Below are positions 28,758 through 39,685 of a DNA stretch of 64,000 bases, in pieces. The stretch is from the NCBI RefSeq assembly GCF_000293805.1, contig NZ_AMBZ01000003.1:651172-715171 (forward strand), written 5' to 3'. Source of the stretch: Paenibacillus alvei DSM 29 (GTDB lineage Bacteria > Bacillota > Bacilli > Paenibacillales > Paenibacillaceae). Numbering within the stretch: the stretch's first letter is position 1; each line of letters opens with the position of its first letter. Below the pieces are notes generated by a model, which worked only from the letters and a program-made list of their open reading frames with translations, was not told the DNA's origin and searched no databases. Position numbers and translations under genes: made by a program.

Positions 28758-28817
28758 CTATGCCTAGGCATAATATTAGGCGTTCTGTTAGTTATCGATG
28801 CGACGAGGGAGACGTGA

Positions 28818-31800
28818 ATGGAGAAGATGAATGCGAGGTTGCACACCAATTCGGCCATTGCGGAGAAAGACAGCGGGGAACTCGGAAAATGGCTGAAGCA
28901 TACAGCGGAACAGATGCAGCATAGGGGAGATGTGCAGCACGCCGAGAAGATGCTGGAACTTGCGAAGAAATGGCAAGAATCGATCGTGATGGTTACGTTC
29001 TGCGGCCATTTTTCAGCAGGAAAATCAAGTGTGATTAATGCATTGTGCGGCAAGCAGCTGCTGCCATCCAGCCCAATTCCAACGAGTGCAAATGTAGTTA
29101 CGCTCCGTTATGGCGAGCGCCATGCACGGGTGCTTCGGCGGTTAGGGGATGGATCAGTACAGGAGGAGCCTGTCCAATTTGAGCAATTGGATGAGATATG
29201 CCGCGATGGTATAGGCATAGAGCGTGTTGTGCTCTTTGATGAAATTGAGTGGATGGAGCAAGGAGTCGCTCTGCTGGATACTCCAGGGGTCGATTCAACA
29301 GATGCTGCTCATCGGGCGGCTACTGAGGAAGCCATGCATCTGGCTGATATTGTGTTCTATGTAACGGATTATAATCATGTGCAGTCAGAGACGAATTTTG
29401 CGTTTGCAAAGGAAGTTGCAGATGCGGGCAAGCCGCTTATTTGGATCGTCAATCAGATTGATAAACATCGTGAGCAGGAGCTGACCTTCGAATCCTATCA
29501 ACAGGATGTGAAAAGTGCACTGGATGCGTGGCAGCTTAAGCCTGAGGGTGTGTTTTACATATCTGTTAAGCAGCCTGAACATCCGCTTAATGAATGGAAT
29601 GCGCTTGAAGCTTATGTGCGCCAAGCTGCTATGGAACGGTTGCCGCTCGTTCGTTATGGCATTATGCGTGCGGCATGCGAGATGATTGCAGCGCATGCCA
29701 AGTTATTGAAGGAGCCTTATGTAAGCAAGCGTGAGCAATTCATTGAACGTATAGGTGACGAGGCTGCCTTGATGACATGGAAGGAGCAAGTGCGCCAAGC
29801 GGAACAACGAGTTGCGGAGCTTACAGCACGACAAGAGGAAGTAAATGATCTGTTTCAGAAGCAGCTACAGCAGCTGCTTGCCAATGCAAATGTGACGCCT
29901 GCAGCTATGCGTGATCAGGCACAGCAATATTTAGAGTCACGAAAGCCAGGCTTCAAGGTTGGCTTCTTATTCTCTGGGGTGAAGACGGAAACGGAACGTA
30001 ATCAACGTCTGAATGCTCTTACATCCATATGGAAGGATGGATTGCGGGCGAATGTAGAAGTTCATCTAATCCAATTGATTCGTGCACTTGCTGAGGAGGT
30101 TGGGGCGGACGGTCAAGAAGCATCTTCTGCTATGGAGAGCGCATTGCCTGATTTGGGCAAAAGCTGGCTGGCAGCTTCGGTATCAGAAGGGGCAAGCGGC
30201 TCGCCAGAGTATACGTTGAATTATTGCCGCTCGCTTGCTGATGAAGCTCGAACCTTACTGCGCAGAGCTGCTCTGACCGTTGCAGAGCCTTTGTTGAAGA
30301 TCAAGCTCCAGCGATATCGAGATGATTTTTTGCAAGCAGAGAGAGAGTTAGCAGAGATGAAGTCGCTTCATCTTGATTACACAGAATTGGAGAGCAGCTT
30401 GCAGGCAATTGATCAAATGGAAGCGGAGTTGGCTCGTCAGATCGAATTGTGGCTGCCAGCCGATAAGCAGCAGCATGGATGGAACGGTCTGCTTCCAGAT
30501 GTTCTTAGCGTGAAGCAGCAAGCGTGCAGCAAGCAGAAAATAAAAGGCGGCCACTCGGTATCGCAGTCGATGAACAATGCAGAATGCAATTCTAATGCTG
30601 TCAATAGGCTTGGCAGTTCTGCTCAAGCGGTGAAACGCTCTGATAAACAGGCAATCGTTGAGTCGTGGCTGGAGCTGTCTGATGATGATGGTAACAGAAC
30701 AAGTGAGGAGCAGGGTGAATATGCCCAAGCCTATGCAAGTAGATATGGATCAGCACAAGGGCTTTATGAGCATGATACAACGGTATCCGGAAGCTCTCAG
30801 CAGCCAATTGAAAATTCGGAAGCACCTAGACAAGTCCGTCGTAGGCTGACAGATACGGCTGGAAAGCTCGAACAAGCAGCAGGCGTTCTTGAACAGCTGG
30901 ATTCGATGCGTATGCTTGCGTCAGAGATGCGCGACAAGGCCAAACGGCTAGTTGAGAACCGCTTCACAGTAGCGCTATTCGGGGCCTTCAGCGCCGGGAA
31001 ATCATCATTCGCGAATGCCCTTATCGGACAGAACGCTCTCCCGGTATCGCCCAACCCGACGACAGCTGCGATTAATACAATCGCTGCTGCAACAGACGCG
31101 CACCCGCATGGCACGGCGCGCGTAACGATGAAGCGCGAAGCGAAGCTGCTGGATGACCTTCGCTACGCGCTGGAAACCTTGGGCGAGCCGAGTGCTTCCA
31201 CCATGGAGATGGAGGAAGCGCTGCATGCGCTCGCCCGGATTCGCCCGGAGACGATTCATCCTTCCGGGCGCCCTTACTACCGCTTCATCCAGGCTGTGAA
31301 GCGGGGAATCGATAAGGCTCGAGGCCTATTGGGCCAGGAGCTTATGGTCGATGAAGCAGAATATCGCTTATTCGTAAGCGATGAATCTCGTTCAGCCTTT
31401 GTTGAACGTATTGATCTATTTATTGACAGCGAGCTCACGAGACAAGGCTTCGTCTTCGTAGATACACCAGGTGCAGACTCAATTAATGCAAGGCATACAG
31501 GTGTTGCATTTGAGTATATGAAACAAGCCGATATCATTTTGTTTGTGACGTACTATAACCACGCTTTTTCACAAGCAGATCGGCAATTTCTTACCCAACT
31601 TGGCCGTGTCAAGGATGCCTTCGAGCTGGATAAAATGTTCTTCGTTGTCAACGCATCGGATCTAGCCGCTTCTCCAGAAGAGCTTTCAAGCGTGCTTGAT
31701 TATGTAGAGGATAGACTGCGTGAGTTCGGCGTACGTAATCCCCGTCTATTTCCGATATCCAGCTTGCAGGCCTTGGAAGGCAAACAGCAGGCACAATCCG

Positions 31801-32755
31801 AGAAGATTGAAAGTCAGGGATAGAAGCGTTCGAGCAGTCGTTCCTGCAGTTCGCAGGCAATGAACTAAGTCAACTCAGCATCCATTCTGCCCAAATCAGC
31901 TTGGAGAGGGCAGCTAAGCAGTTGAAGGCCATGTGGGACGCCTCTCACGCTGATGCTGCAGAGCGCGAGCGGGAATTGCTCCGCTATCAGAACTTGGTTG
32001 AACAAGCCCACAGCAGCTGTTCGGAGTGGCTAAAGCGTGATGAGACAAGTGCATTCCGCCAAGAAGCAGATGAATTGCTTTATCATGTGAGCCAGCGGCT
32101 GCAGTTCCGCTTTGGCGATATGTTCTCACATGCGTTCAACCCGGCTTCGCTGCGCAGAGATGATCGTAATATCGACAGTTCTTTGCAGCGCTGTTATGTA
32201 GAATGGAGCCGCATATTTACCAAGGAGCTTGCGAATGAATTGTATGCAACTTCTCTGCGAATGGAGCAAAGCGCAAAGAAACTTGTAACGAGCTATCGTA
32301 ATCGCCTCCAGCAGACAATCACGGAGCAGTTGCCTGGATACTCGCCGACAGAAGAAGCTATGACTGCTTGGCCAACCCCTGAGGTATCCGGTGAGATTAA
32401 CTTGCCGAATGTTACAGCACGCTGGATTCGAGGCTATTTCCGTAATAGCAAGGCATTCTTTGAAGGCAATGGCCGCAGTGAGCTTAGGCAGGCATTAGAG
32501 CTTCAGACGATGCAGGCTGTCAAGCAGGCGACAGAGGAGCATCGGGAGCGATTCATCAAGCATATGCTCACGCATTATCACCAAGTTGTCCAAAAGTCCT
32601 ACACGGAACTTTCTGAAGCGTTGGATCGATATATGGAAAGATTAAGCAGCGCTTTACAGGCAGATGTCGATGAAGGTCTGCTTCAAGCGGTGATGAGCGC
32701 CATGGAAGAGGTAATATCTGCCGATAAAGTATCAAACGAAAGAGATGAATTTTAG
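28818..32755 (+). CDS. dynA: Double dynamin-like GTPase (DynA type); one frameshift
   Basis: About 1,312 residues across a shift. Two dynamin modules are fused head to tail: P-loop G-H-F-S-A-G-K-S-S near residue 62 with L-L-D-T-P-G-V-D-S, and G-A-F-S-A-G-K-S-S near residue 720 with F-V-D-T-P-G-A-D-S, each followed by long helical stalks. Bacillus DynA has the same layout and tethers and fuses membranes, protecting against phage and pore damage. The frame breaks at 31810-31812: one more A restores I-E-K-S-G-I-E-A-F-E-Q-S-F. The short segment around residues 560-680 is Gln/Ser rich and poorly conserved in look. A hairpin terminator follows. Confidence 0.9.
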
Positions 32756-32790
32756 CAAAATTGATATCAAAACCGTATCAATCCCTTACA

Positions 32791-32830
32791 AACGCTTACC
32801 GGACATATGTTTGGTAAGCGTTCTTTATTG
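32791..32830 (+). terminator. Hairpin after dynA, possible terminator or leader element
   Basis: A perfect ten-base inverted repeat (AACGCTTACC/GGTAAGCGTT) with a 12-base loop is followed by CTTTATTG, a weak T-tract. The ATG of the small gene at 32807 lies in the loop. Confidence 0.55.
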
Positions 32831-33016
32831 AATAATGAACCACAAGTCAGTAAATCAGACGATTTAAGAGAAATGTTTGGATATGTTCCCACTAACCTCG
32901 GAAAAATCGAGCACAATCCGCATTATGATGAAATTGGCGTTTTGCTGTTGTGTTTTCATGATGATAAACTGCATTACATCTCACGAGAACGTAGAAAAGG
33001 GGAGGAGAATCCATGA
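32807..33016 (+). CDS. Small protein or leader peptide upstream of the ABC exporter
   Basis: A 69-codon frame whose TGA overlaps the ATG of the exporter gene by four bases. The sequence looks protein-like (N-L-G-K-I-E-H-N-P-H-Y-D-E-I-G-V) but I know no family. Its first ATG lies in a hairpin loop without a ribosome site; an internal ATG near 32873 (E-M-F-G-Y-V-P) is an alternative. It could be a coupled small protein or a leader like Bacillus bmrB, which controls bmrCD by attenuation. That parallel is inference. Confidence 0.45.
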   Translation: MFGKRSLLNNEPQVSKSDDLREMFGYVPTNLGKIEHNPHYDEIGVLLLCFHDDKLHYISRERRKGEENP

Positions 33017-34809
33017 ACGTCTTCAAGCGGCTAAGCACGTATTACTGGCCGAAAAAAGGCTACTTAATCGCATCTATCATTTGCTTGATGGCGGCAACCG
33101 CGCTCGGACTGGTGTATCCCAATCTGCTGCGCATATTGATTGACGACGTCATAGCAAAAGAACGATTCGATTGGGTGCCTTGGCTGGCATTGACGGTGGT
33201 CGTCGTTGTCAGCATTAAAGGCACCCTCACATTTTTACACGGCTTTTTTGGCGGAAGACTAGGCAACTACGTTGCCTACGAGATGAGGAATGCATGCTAT
33301 CGCAAGCTGCAATTTCTCTCATTCCGGTATTATGACAAGGCAAGAACAGGGGACTTGATGTCTCGTTTGACAGCAGATCTCGAAGGAATTCGCAACTTTA
33401 TTGGCTTCGGGTTCGCCCAAATTTTGAACATGGTGCTGATGGTGATCTTTGGCGCAGCAATGATGTTCTCTATTGACTGGAAGTTAACGCTAACTACGCT
33501 TATCCCAATCCCGTTGCTTATTCTGGTAGCACTTCGCTTCGAGTCGAAGATTCATCCGGCTTTCCGTGAAATGCGCGTTGCCTTTAGCCGGCTGACAACG
33601 GCGGTTCAGGAGAACATTACAGGTGTACGTACGGTCAAATCTTTCGCGCGTGAAAGCCATGAAGTAGACAAATTCTCTGTTCGTTCCGAAGCATATAAAG
33701 AAAATCAAATTCATGCTGCTACATTATGGGGGCGTTATTTCCCGATCATGGAGCTTCTTGCTTGCTGCTGTGTCGCTATGCTGCTGGCAGTTGGCGGTAC
33801 GAAGGTTATCAACAAGGAGCTGTCTCTTGGCGAATTGGTTGCATTCTTCAGTATGATTTGGTACATTATCGGTCCGATGTGGGGGATCGGCTTCCATATC
33901 AATAACTACACCCAATCTAAGGCTTCTGGAGAGCGTGTGCTTGAACTTCTTGATACACCCGTTGACGTTGCGAACAATGAGCGTGCGATGGTGCTCAAGG
34001 ATGATGAAGTAAAAGGGCATGTTCAATTCAAAGATGTATCCTTCCGTTACGAAGGAGATGTAAACGCTCTTAGCCACATCTCGCTTGATGCGACGCCAGG
34101 TAAAGTGATAGGCCTTCTAGGCGGAACAGGGGCAGGGAAAACGACCATTATCCAGCTGCTCATGCGCGCATATGACGTGAAATCAGGAAGCATCACATTG
34201 GATGGACACGATATTCGAGATCTTGATGTGAAGAGCCTGCGGAGCCAAATGGCTACCGTATTCCAAGAGACGTTCTTATTTTCGTCTTCAATCTATAACA
34301 ATATTGCCTACGGACGGGATGATGTTACGGAAGAGGAAGTGATCCGTGCTGCGAAGCTTGCTCAAGCTCATGACTTCATCATGGAGCTTCCACTCGGCTA
34401 CGACACAATCGTAGGCGAACGCGGTATGGGGTTATCTGGCGGCCAGAAACAGCGCATTGCAATTGCTCGTGCCTTGCTGAAAGATCCAAAGATTCTAATT
34501 TTGGATGATGCGACAAGCGCGGTTGACATGGATACAGAGCATGCGATTCAAGCGGGCTTCCAAGAGGTTATGCGTGGTCGTACCGTGTTCATTATCGCTC
34601 ACCGCATCTCGTCGCTGCGGCATGCCGATGAGATTCTAGTACTGGAACAAGGACATATTGCACAACGAGGTACCCATGAACAGTTGATCGTAGTGCCTGG
34701 CACGTATCAAGATGTGTATCGGATTCAATATGCAGATAAGCTTGATTCAGATTTGACAGGAAATTCAACGAAAGATTCAACGATGAGCAGAGAGCAGGTG
34801 AGAGTATGA
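33013..34809 (+). CDS. ABC exporter, half-transporter with degenerate ATP site
   Basis: 598 residues: six membrane helices (about 1-320) and an ATPase domain. Walker A is G-G-T-G-A-G-K-T-T near residue 370, signature L-S-G-G-Q-K-Q-R near 473, Walker B I-L-I-L-D-D-A-T near 493. The residue after the Walker B Asp is Asp, not the usual catalytic Glu, a mark of the degenerate half of heterodimeric type IV exporters (YfiB/C, BmrCD, TM287/288). Strong AAGGGGAGGAG site; the stop overlaps the next gene, the canonical half. Substrates are probably drugs or lipids; nothing here decides. Confidence 0.93.
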   Translation: MNVFKRLSTYYWPKKGYLIASIICLMAATALGLVYPNLLRILIDDVIAKERFDWVPWLALTVVVVVSIKGTLTFLHGFFGGRLGNYVAYEMRNACYRKLQFLSFRYYDKARTGDLMSRLTADLEGIRNFIGFGFAQILNMVLMVIFGAAMMFSIDWKLTLTTLIPIPLLILVALRFESKIHPAFREMRVAFSRLTTAVQENITGVRTVKSFARESHEVDKFSVRSEAYKENQIHAATLWGRYFPIMELLACCCVAMLLAVGGTKVINKELSLGELVAFFSMIWYIIGPMWGIGFHINNYTQSKASGERVLELLDTPVDVANNERAMVLKDDEVKGHVQFKDVSFRYEGDVNALSHISLDATPGKVIGLLGGTGAGKTTIIQLLMRAYDVKSGSITLDGHDIRDLDVKSLRSQMATVFQETFLFSSSIYNNIAYGRDDVTEEEVIRAAKLAQAHDFIMELPLGYDTIVGERGMGLSGGQKQRIAIARALLKDPKILILDDATSAVDMDTEHAIQAGFQEVMRGRTVFIIAHRISSLRHADEILVLEQGHIAQRGTHEQLIVVPGTYQDVYRIQYADKLDSDLTGNSTKDSTMSREQVRV

Positions 34810-36686
34810 GTGAGGCTCGATTTACAGCAGCATCCTCGGCACCGGGGCGAGCAAATGAACACGACAGCGCTGCTTCTGAAAATGTCGAGCGCAAGCGCTC
34901 CAGATTCGTTTATCAAGATGATGATGCAATTGAAAAGCCCTTCAACTGGGCCCAAATGCGCCGCCTGCTCGTCTATATGAAGCCATATAAGCGCCAGTTG
35001 CTCCCAGTACTGCTCGTCATGATGGTACTGGGTACGATAACGAAGCTCGCGATCCCATTTCTAATTAGTTATGCTATTGACCATGCAATACAGCCGACAG
35101 ATGGGAATCCGTCGCTTCGAATGTTGTATATCATCGCGGGAACGGTACTTGGACTCTACATTGTTCAATGGGGGGCCAATGCGTTCCGGATCAAATTTAT
35201 GAATGTGATCGGCCAACGTATTATTTATGATTTGCGTGCAGATTTGTTCAAGCATATCCAGAAGCTGTCGTTCCAGTTTTATGACAAGCGTCCAGCTGGC
35301 TCTGTGCTCGTGCGCGTAACGAATGATGTCAATTCCTTACAGGAATTGTTCACGAACGGAGCAGTCAATACATTAATTGATTGCATGCAACTGATAGGTA
35401 TCATTATTATTCTATTGTTTTTAAATGCACAGCTTGCATTGGCTGTTATGATAACCGTGCCTATTATGTTCTTAGTGTCTACAAAGCTTCGTAAGAAGAT
35501 TCGATTTGCTTGGCAGGATGTTCGTATGAAGCAATCTCGAATTAACTCACACTTGAATGAAGCCATTCAAGGTGTTCGCGTAACGCAAGCGTATACACAA
35601 GAACAACAGAATATGGAATTCTTTGATCATATGAATATGGTGAACAAGAAATCCTGGGATCGCGCTTCTGCCATGAACCAATCGTTTGGGCCTGTGATCG
35701 AGATAACCAGCGCAGTGGGTGCATTTATTCTTTTCATGTATGGGTCTTACTTAATACAGAGTCATGCGATAACCGTCGGGGTACTATTTGCTTTTGCGCA
35801 ATACATAGGGAACTTCTGGGAGCCTATTAACCGCTTAGGGCAAATGTATTCACAAATGTTGATTGCCATGGCCTCGTCAGAACGTATCTTTGAATTTATG
35901 GATGAACAGCCTTCCATTCAGGATGCAGTATCATCAATGGCACTCCCGCCGATTCATGGCGATGTGGAGTTTGAGAAGATTTTGTTCGAATATGAAAAGG
36001 GACGTCCTGCATTGAAAGGAATCTCGCTATCTGCTAAGGCAGGCGAGTCTATCGCGCTTGTCGGACATACCGGATCAGGAAAGAGTACCATTATTAATCT
36101 ATTGTGCCGCTTCTACGATACGACAGAAGGCCATGTCTTGATCGACGGACATGATATTAGGCAGGTGACGATTGAAAGTCTTCGTTCCCAAATTGGCATC
36201 GTGCTGCAGGATACGTTCATCTTCTCTGGCACAATAAGAGACAATATTCGTTTTGGCCGTCTCGATGCAACGGATGCAGAAGTAGAAGCTGCGGCGAGAG
36301 CGGTATATGCGCATGATTTCATCGTGAATATGAAGGACGGTTATGATACTGAGGTTGAGGAAAGAGGGAACGTCCTCTCTATGGGTCAGCGTCAGCTAAT
36401 CTCGTTCGCGCGTGCGCTGCTTGCAGATCCGAGAATTCTCATTCTCGATGAAGCAACGGCAAGTATCGATACGGAGACGGAGCTAAAAATACAAGAAGCG
36501 CTGAAAACATTGCTGCAGGGCAGAACATCCTTCATTATCGCACACAGATTGTCGACCATTCGCAATTGCGACAATATCGTCGTGCTTGATCATGGCGTTA
36601 TTCAGGAACAGGGTACGCATGAACAACTGATGGATATGCGGGGTACCTATTACAATCTAGTAGCAGCGCAGTATAAATATATGTAG
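34806..36686 (+). CDS. ABC exporter, canonical half-transporter
   Basis: 626 residues with an N-terminal cytosolic extension of about 55 residues, six membrane helices and an ATPase domain. Walker A is G-H-T-G-S-G-K-S-T near residue 419, signature L-S-M-G-Q-R-Q-L near 522 and Walker B I-L-I-L-D-E-A-T with the catalytic Glu. The signature has Met for the second Gly, which would pair with the degenerate Walker B of the preceding subunit, exactly the asymmetry expected of a heterodimer. It starts four bases inside the previous gene and is closed by a terminator. Confidence 0.93.
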   Translation: MSEARFTAASSAPGRANEHDSAASENVERKRSRFVYQDDDAIEKPFNWAQMRRLLVYMKPYKRQLLPVLLVMMVLGTITKLAIPFLISYAIDHAIQPTDGNPSLRMLYIIAGTVLGLYIVQWGANAFRIKFMNVIGQRIIYDLRADLFKHIQKLSFQFYDKRPAGSVLVRVTNDVNSLQELFTNGAVNTLIDCMQLIGIIIILLFLNAQLALAVMITVPIMFLVSTKLRKKIRFAWQDVRMKQSRINSHLNEAIQGVRVTQAYTQEQQNMEFFDHMNMVNKKSWDRASAMNQSFGPVIEITSAVGAFILFMYGSYLIQSHAITVGVLFAFAQYIGNFWEPINRLGQMYSQMLIAMASSERIFEFMDEQPSIQDAVSSMALPPIHGDVEFEKILFEYEKGRPALKGISLSAKAGESIALVGHTGSGKSTIINLLCRFYDTTEGHVLIDGHDIRQVTIESLRSQIGIVLQDTFIFSGTIRDNIRFGRLDATDAEVEAAARAVYAHDFIVNMKDGYDTEVEERGNVLSMGQRQLISFARALLADPRILILDEATASIDTETELKIQEALKTLLQGRTSFIIAHRLSTIRNCDNIVVLDHGVIQEQGTHEQLMDMRGTYYNLVAAQYKYM

Positions 36687-36737
36687 GCATTTCTTGTACG
36701 GTGGTTTGTGGTGCAGGGAGTTGCTTTCAGAATTAGA

Positions 36738-36770
36738 GGGGCGGCCGATATCGATCGGTTGTCCCTTTTT
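36738..36770 (+). terminator. Terminator of the ABC exporter operon
   Basis: GGGGCGGCCGAT pairs with ATCGGTTGTCCC (with G-T wobbles) across a four-base loop; five T follow. Confidence 0.8.
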
Positions 36771-36877
36771 GATTTTGAGTGTTAGCTTTGCTGTACCCCC
36801 TGCAGTTTGCAAATAGGAACATGAACAGGTAATGTAAAGGGAGAACGGAGTTCAGGGATTGAGACAGGAGGACTAGG

Positions 36878-37699
36878 ATGAGTCGTAAATCGGCATCGCG
36901 GCAATGGTTATGGATTGCTTCATGCGGCGTGGGATGCACGCTGCTATTGCTCGTTGGCTTCGGACTCGGAATTGCGGATATTATATATCCTGCTTCTGTT
37001 CCGTTTGCGGATGCGCCTGGGGTGAAGACTTCACCGACAACAGATACCGCCACTCACACAGAGCAGGAGATACGGATCGCTGCTCTTGGCGATTCTTTGA
37101 CAAGAGGCACTGGCGATGGTACGGGACAGGGCTATGTTCGTCGCGTGGTGAGTACGCTTGAGAAGAGCAAGGAGAAACCTGTTTCGCTTTTGAACAATCT
37201 GGCAGTGAATGGGCTTCGTGCAGATCAGCTTATGGAGCGTTTGGAGAAAGATAGTGCGGGGTATGTATTGAAACAAGCGAATGTCATTCTGTTGACGATC
37301 GGCGGCAATGACTTATTCCAAGGAGCTCAAGCAGAACAGATGAGCGCCAAGGAAATGCAGTTGGATACGCTCATCGCCAAGGCGGATGCGGGAATTGTTC
37401 ATTTGAAACAGGTGTTGGCTCAGCTGCGTAAGTGGAACCCGGATGCGCTAATCATCTATGTAGGATTGTATAATCCGTTTGCAGATTTACAGGCGATGCG
37501 TGAAATCGGCAATGCCGTCGTGCAGAAGTGGAACGATTCAGCTTATACGCTGATCAATAAGGACAAGAATATGATGATGGTACCGACCTACGATCTGTTC
37601 CAGCAGAACAGCAGCAAGTATTTATCGTCTGATCATTTTCATCCGAATGGAGAAGGATACGATGCTATTGCTAAGCGGATTGTGCAAAGCATCAAATAA
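36878..37699 (+). CDS. SGNH/GDSL-type esterase, membrane-anchored
   Basis: 273 residues. An N-terminal hydrophobic anchor (about 10-32) and a linker lead to an SGNH hydrolase domain: block I A-L-G-D-S-L-T-R-G near residue 70 with the catalytic Ser, the block II Gly/Asn region L-A-V-N-G, block III I-G-G-N-D-L, and block V S-D-H-F-H-P-N with the Asp-His pair. It acts outside the membrane on an ester or acetyl group, possibly of wall polymers or lipids. An ACAGGAGG site precedes the ATG. Confidence 0.88.
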   Translation: MSRKSASRQWLWIASCGVGCTLLLLVGFGLGIADIIYPASVPFADAPGVKTSPTTDTATHTEQEIRIAALGDSLTRGTGDGTGQGYVRRVVSTLEKSKEKPVSLLNNLAVNGLRADQLMERLEKDSAGYVLKQANVILLTIGGNDLFQGAQAEQMSAKEMQLDTLIAKADAGIVHLKQVLAQLRKWNPDALIIYVGLYNPFADLQAMREIGNAVVQKWNDSAYTLINKDKNMMMVPTYDLFQQNSSKYLSSDHFHPNGEGYDAIAKRIVQSIK

Positions 37700-37738
37700 T
37701 AGATGGACATATGATATCGGCCGGGAGGTGGCTCAGTG

Positions 37739-38703
37739 ATGGAGCATGCGAAGGAAGTAGTATTATCAGTTGAGCATGTAAAAAGAAAATAGGCGCAAAG
37801 CTGATCATAAAAGATGTAACCTTCGAGGTTCGTGCAGGAGAGATCTTCGGTTTCCTTGGGCCGAATGGCTCTGGCAAAACGACGACCATTCGTATGCTGG
37901 TTGACTTAATTACGCCAACTTCAGGCCGAATTACCGTATGCGGACTTGACGTCAATCGCAATCCGGAGCAGGCGCTGCGGCATGTTGGCTGCATCGTGGA
38001 GAATCCGGAAATGTATAACTTTCTGACAGGGTGGGAAAATTTAGAACATTTCGCCCGGATGGTGAATGGAGTTGGATCGGAACGTATCCAAGAAGTTGTT
38101 GAAATTGTCGGTTTGTCCAATCGGATTCATGACAAGGTGAAAACATACTCGCTAGGGATGCGGCAGCGTCTTGGAATCGCACAAGCGCTGCTGGCCGCGC
38201 CGAAGCTGCTCATTTTGGATGAGCCTACGAATGGATTAGATCCGCTTGGCATTAAAGAACTGCGTGCATTCATTCGTATGCTGGCCGATAGCGGCATGGC
38301 TGTGTTCGTATCGAGTCACTTGCTCAGTGAAATTCAACTGATGTGCGATCGTGTAGCTATTATCAGCAATGGAGAAGTGCTTGCTGTTGACGATGTAGAG
38401 CAACTGCTTACGGGACGCAATCAGTTCGTGGTTTGGCAGGCACAACCCGTGGAGCGGGCTGTGGAATTGTTAACCGAGAACAATGGAGTTACGGTATACA
38501 CACGAGAGAATGCGCCAATTGATGAGTCGGCCCTGATAGGACTTCCGGACTATGCGATCGTTACCGAAACTCCTTCTGACTATATACCAGAATTGAATCG
38601 AAAGATGCTGCAGGCCGGCATCGAAATAGAGGGAATTCAGCGCATTATGCCTACCCTGGAGCAGTTATTTTTAGAAATAACGGAGGGTGAACGCATTGAG
38701 TAG
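37739..38703 (+). CDS. ABC transporter ATP-binding protein; one frameshift near the start
   Basis: About 321 residues across a shift. An ATG at 37739 with GGGAGGTGG upstream opens the first 17 codons; one extra A in the run at 37780-37784 joins them to the main frame as V-K-K-K-I-G-A-K-L-I-I-K-D-V. Walker A is G-P-N-G-S-G-K-T-T, signature Y-S-L-G-M-R-Q-R-L, Walker B L-L-I-L-D-E-P-T. The length and C-terminal extension are typical of NatA/BcrA-like subunits that pair with an ABC-2 permease, here the next gene, which it overlaps. Confidence 0.9.
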
Positions 38704-39685
38704 CTTGCTGCCGCTTATCCAAAACGAAACATTAAAAGTATTGAAGAAAAAGCGATTTTATGTCATCATGCTCATATTGATCGTGTTAATCCCCGTCTTC
38801 ACTTATGCACAAATGAAGATGGCGGAAAGCAGCCGGGCGAAATTCAAGGAGGACTGGCGCCTAGAGCTTCAACAGCGAATTACAGATATTCAAAATTCGC
38901 TGGGCAGCGATCGTATACCGGAAGAGTGGAAGAAGTATCGGCTCATCATGCTGCAGCAGTTGCAATATTATTTGGATCATGACGTGAATCCAAGTGAGCC
39001 GAACGGAGTGACATTTACCCGTACCTTTATGGATAATGCGGTGACGCTGTTCATCCCGCTGCTTGTCATGGCGATCGCCTCAGATATCGTATCTTCGGAA
39101 CGTTCGACCGGGACGATTAAGATGCTGCTGACCAGGCCGGTACGCAGGTGGAAGGTGCTCATGAGCAAATGGGTTGTTCTCATGATGTTTACCGGCATCA
39201 TTGTTGTCATGACAGCGCTGCTCGCGTATCTTATTTCCGGAGCTGTGTTCGGTTATGGGGGATGGACTTTCCCGATATTTACCGGATTCTCGCTGTCGGG
39301 TACTAATGTGGACTTCAATGCCGTACATACGCTTCCCTCATGGCTGTACTTGCTTATGCAATGCGGTCTGATCTGGTTCTCCAGCATTGTTGTCGCAGCG
39401 CTCGGGTTTATGATATCTGTGCTCGTCCGGAGCACAGCAGCAAGCATTGTAACGCTGATGGCAACACTGATTGCAGGTACCATCTTGTATAATATGGCCT
39501 CATCTTGGCCGACTGCCAAATACCTGTTCATGATTAACTTAAAATTGACGGACTATATGGCGGGTACACCGGCTCCTGTAGAAGGCATGAGCTTGCCGTT
39601 CTCTCTTGCGGTATTAAGTATATGGGGCATGATTTCCCTATTCATTGCATTCCGTGTCTTTACGAAACAGGACATCTTGAATTAA
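38696..39685 (+). CDS. ABC-2 type permease
   Basis: 329 residues from a TTG with CGGAGGG eight bases upstream; a GTG nine bases earlier sits directly on the site and is unlikely. The layout is an N-terminal helix, a long extracytoplasmic segment (about 40-105) and five further helices (about 115-325), with K-R-F-Y-V-I-M-L-I-L-I and S-E-R-S-T-G-T-I-K-M-L-L-T-R-P, the family's cytosolic loop. It forms the membrane part of the preceding ATPase. The substrate is unknown; related systems export sodium or confer peptide-antibiotic resistance. Confidence 0.88.
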   Translation: MSSLLPLIQNETLKVLKKKRFYVIMLILIVLIPVFTYAQMKMAESSRAKFKEDWRLELQQRITDIQNSLGSDRIPEEWKKYRLIMLQQLQYYLDHDVNPSEPNGVTFTRTFMDNAVTLFIPLLVMAIASDIVSSERSTGTIKMLLTRPVRRWKVLMSKWVVLMMFTGIIVVMTALLAYLISGAVFGYGGWTFPIFTGFSLSGTNVDFNAVHTLPSWLYLLMQCGLIWFSSIVVAALGFMISVLVRSTAASIVTLMATLIAGTILYNMASSWPTAKYLFMINLKLTDYMAGTPAPVEGMSLPFSLAVLSIWGMISLFIAFRVFTKQDILN

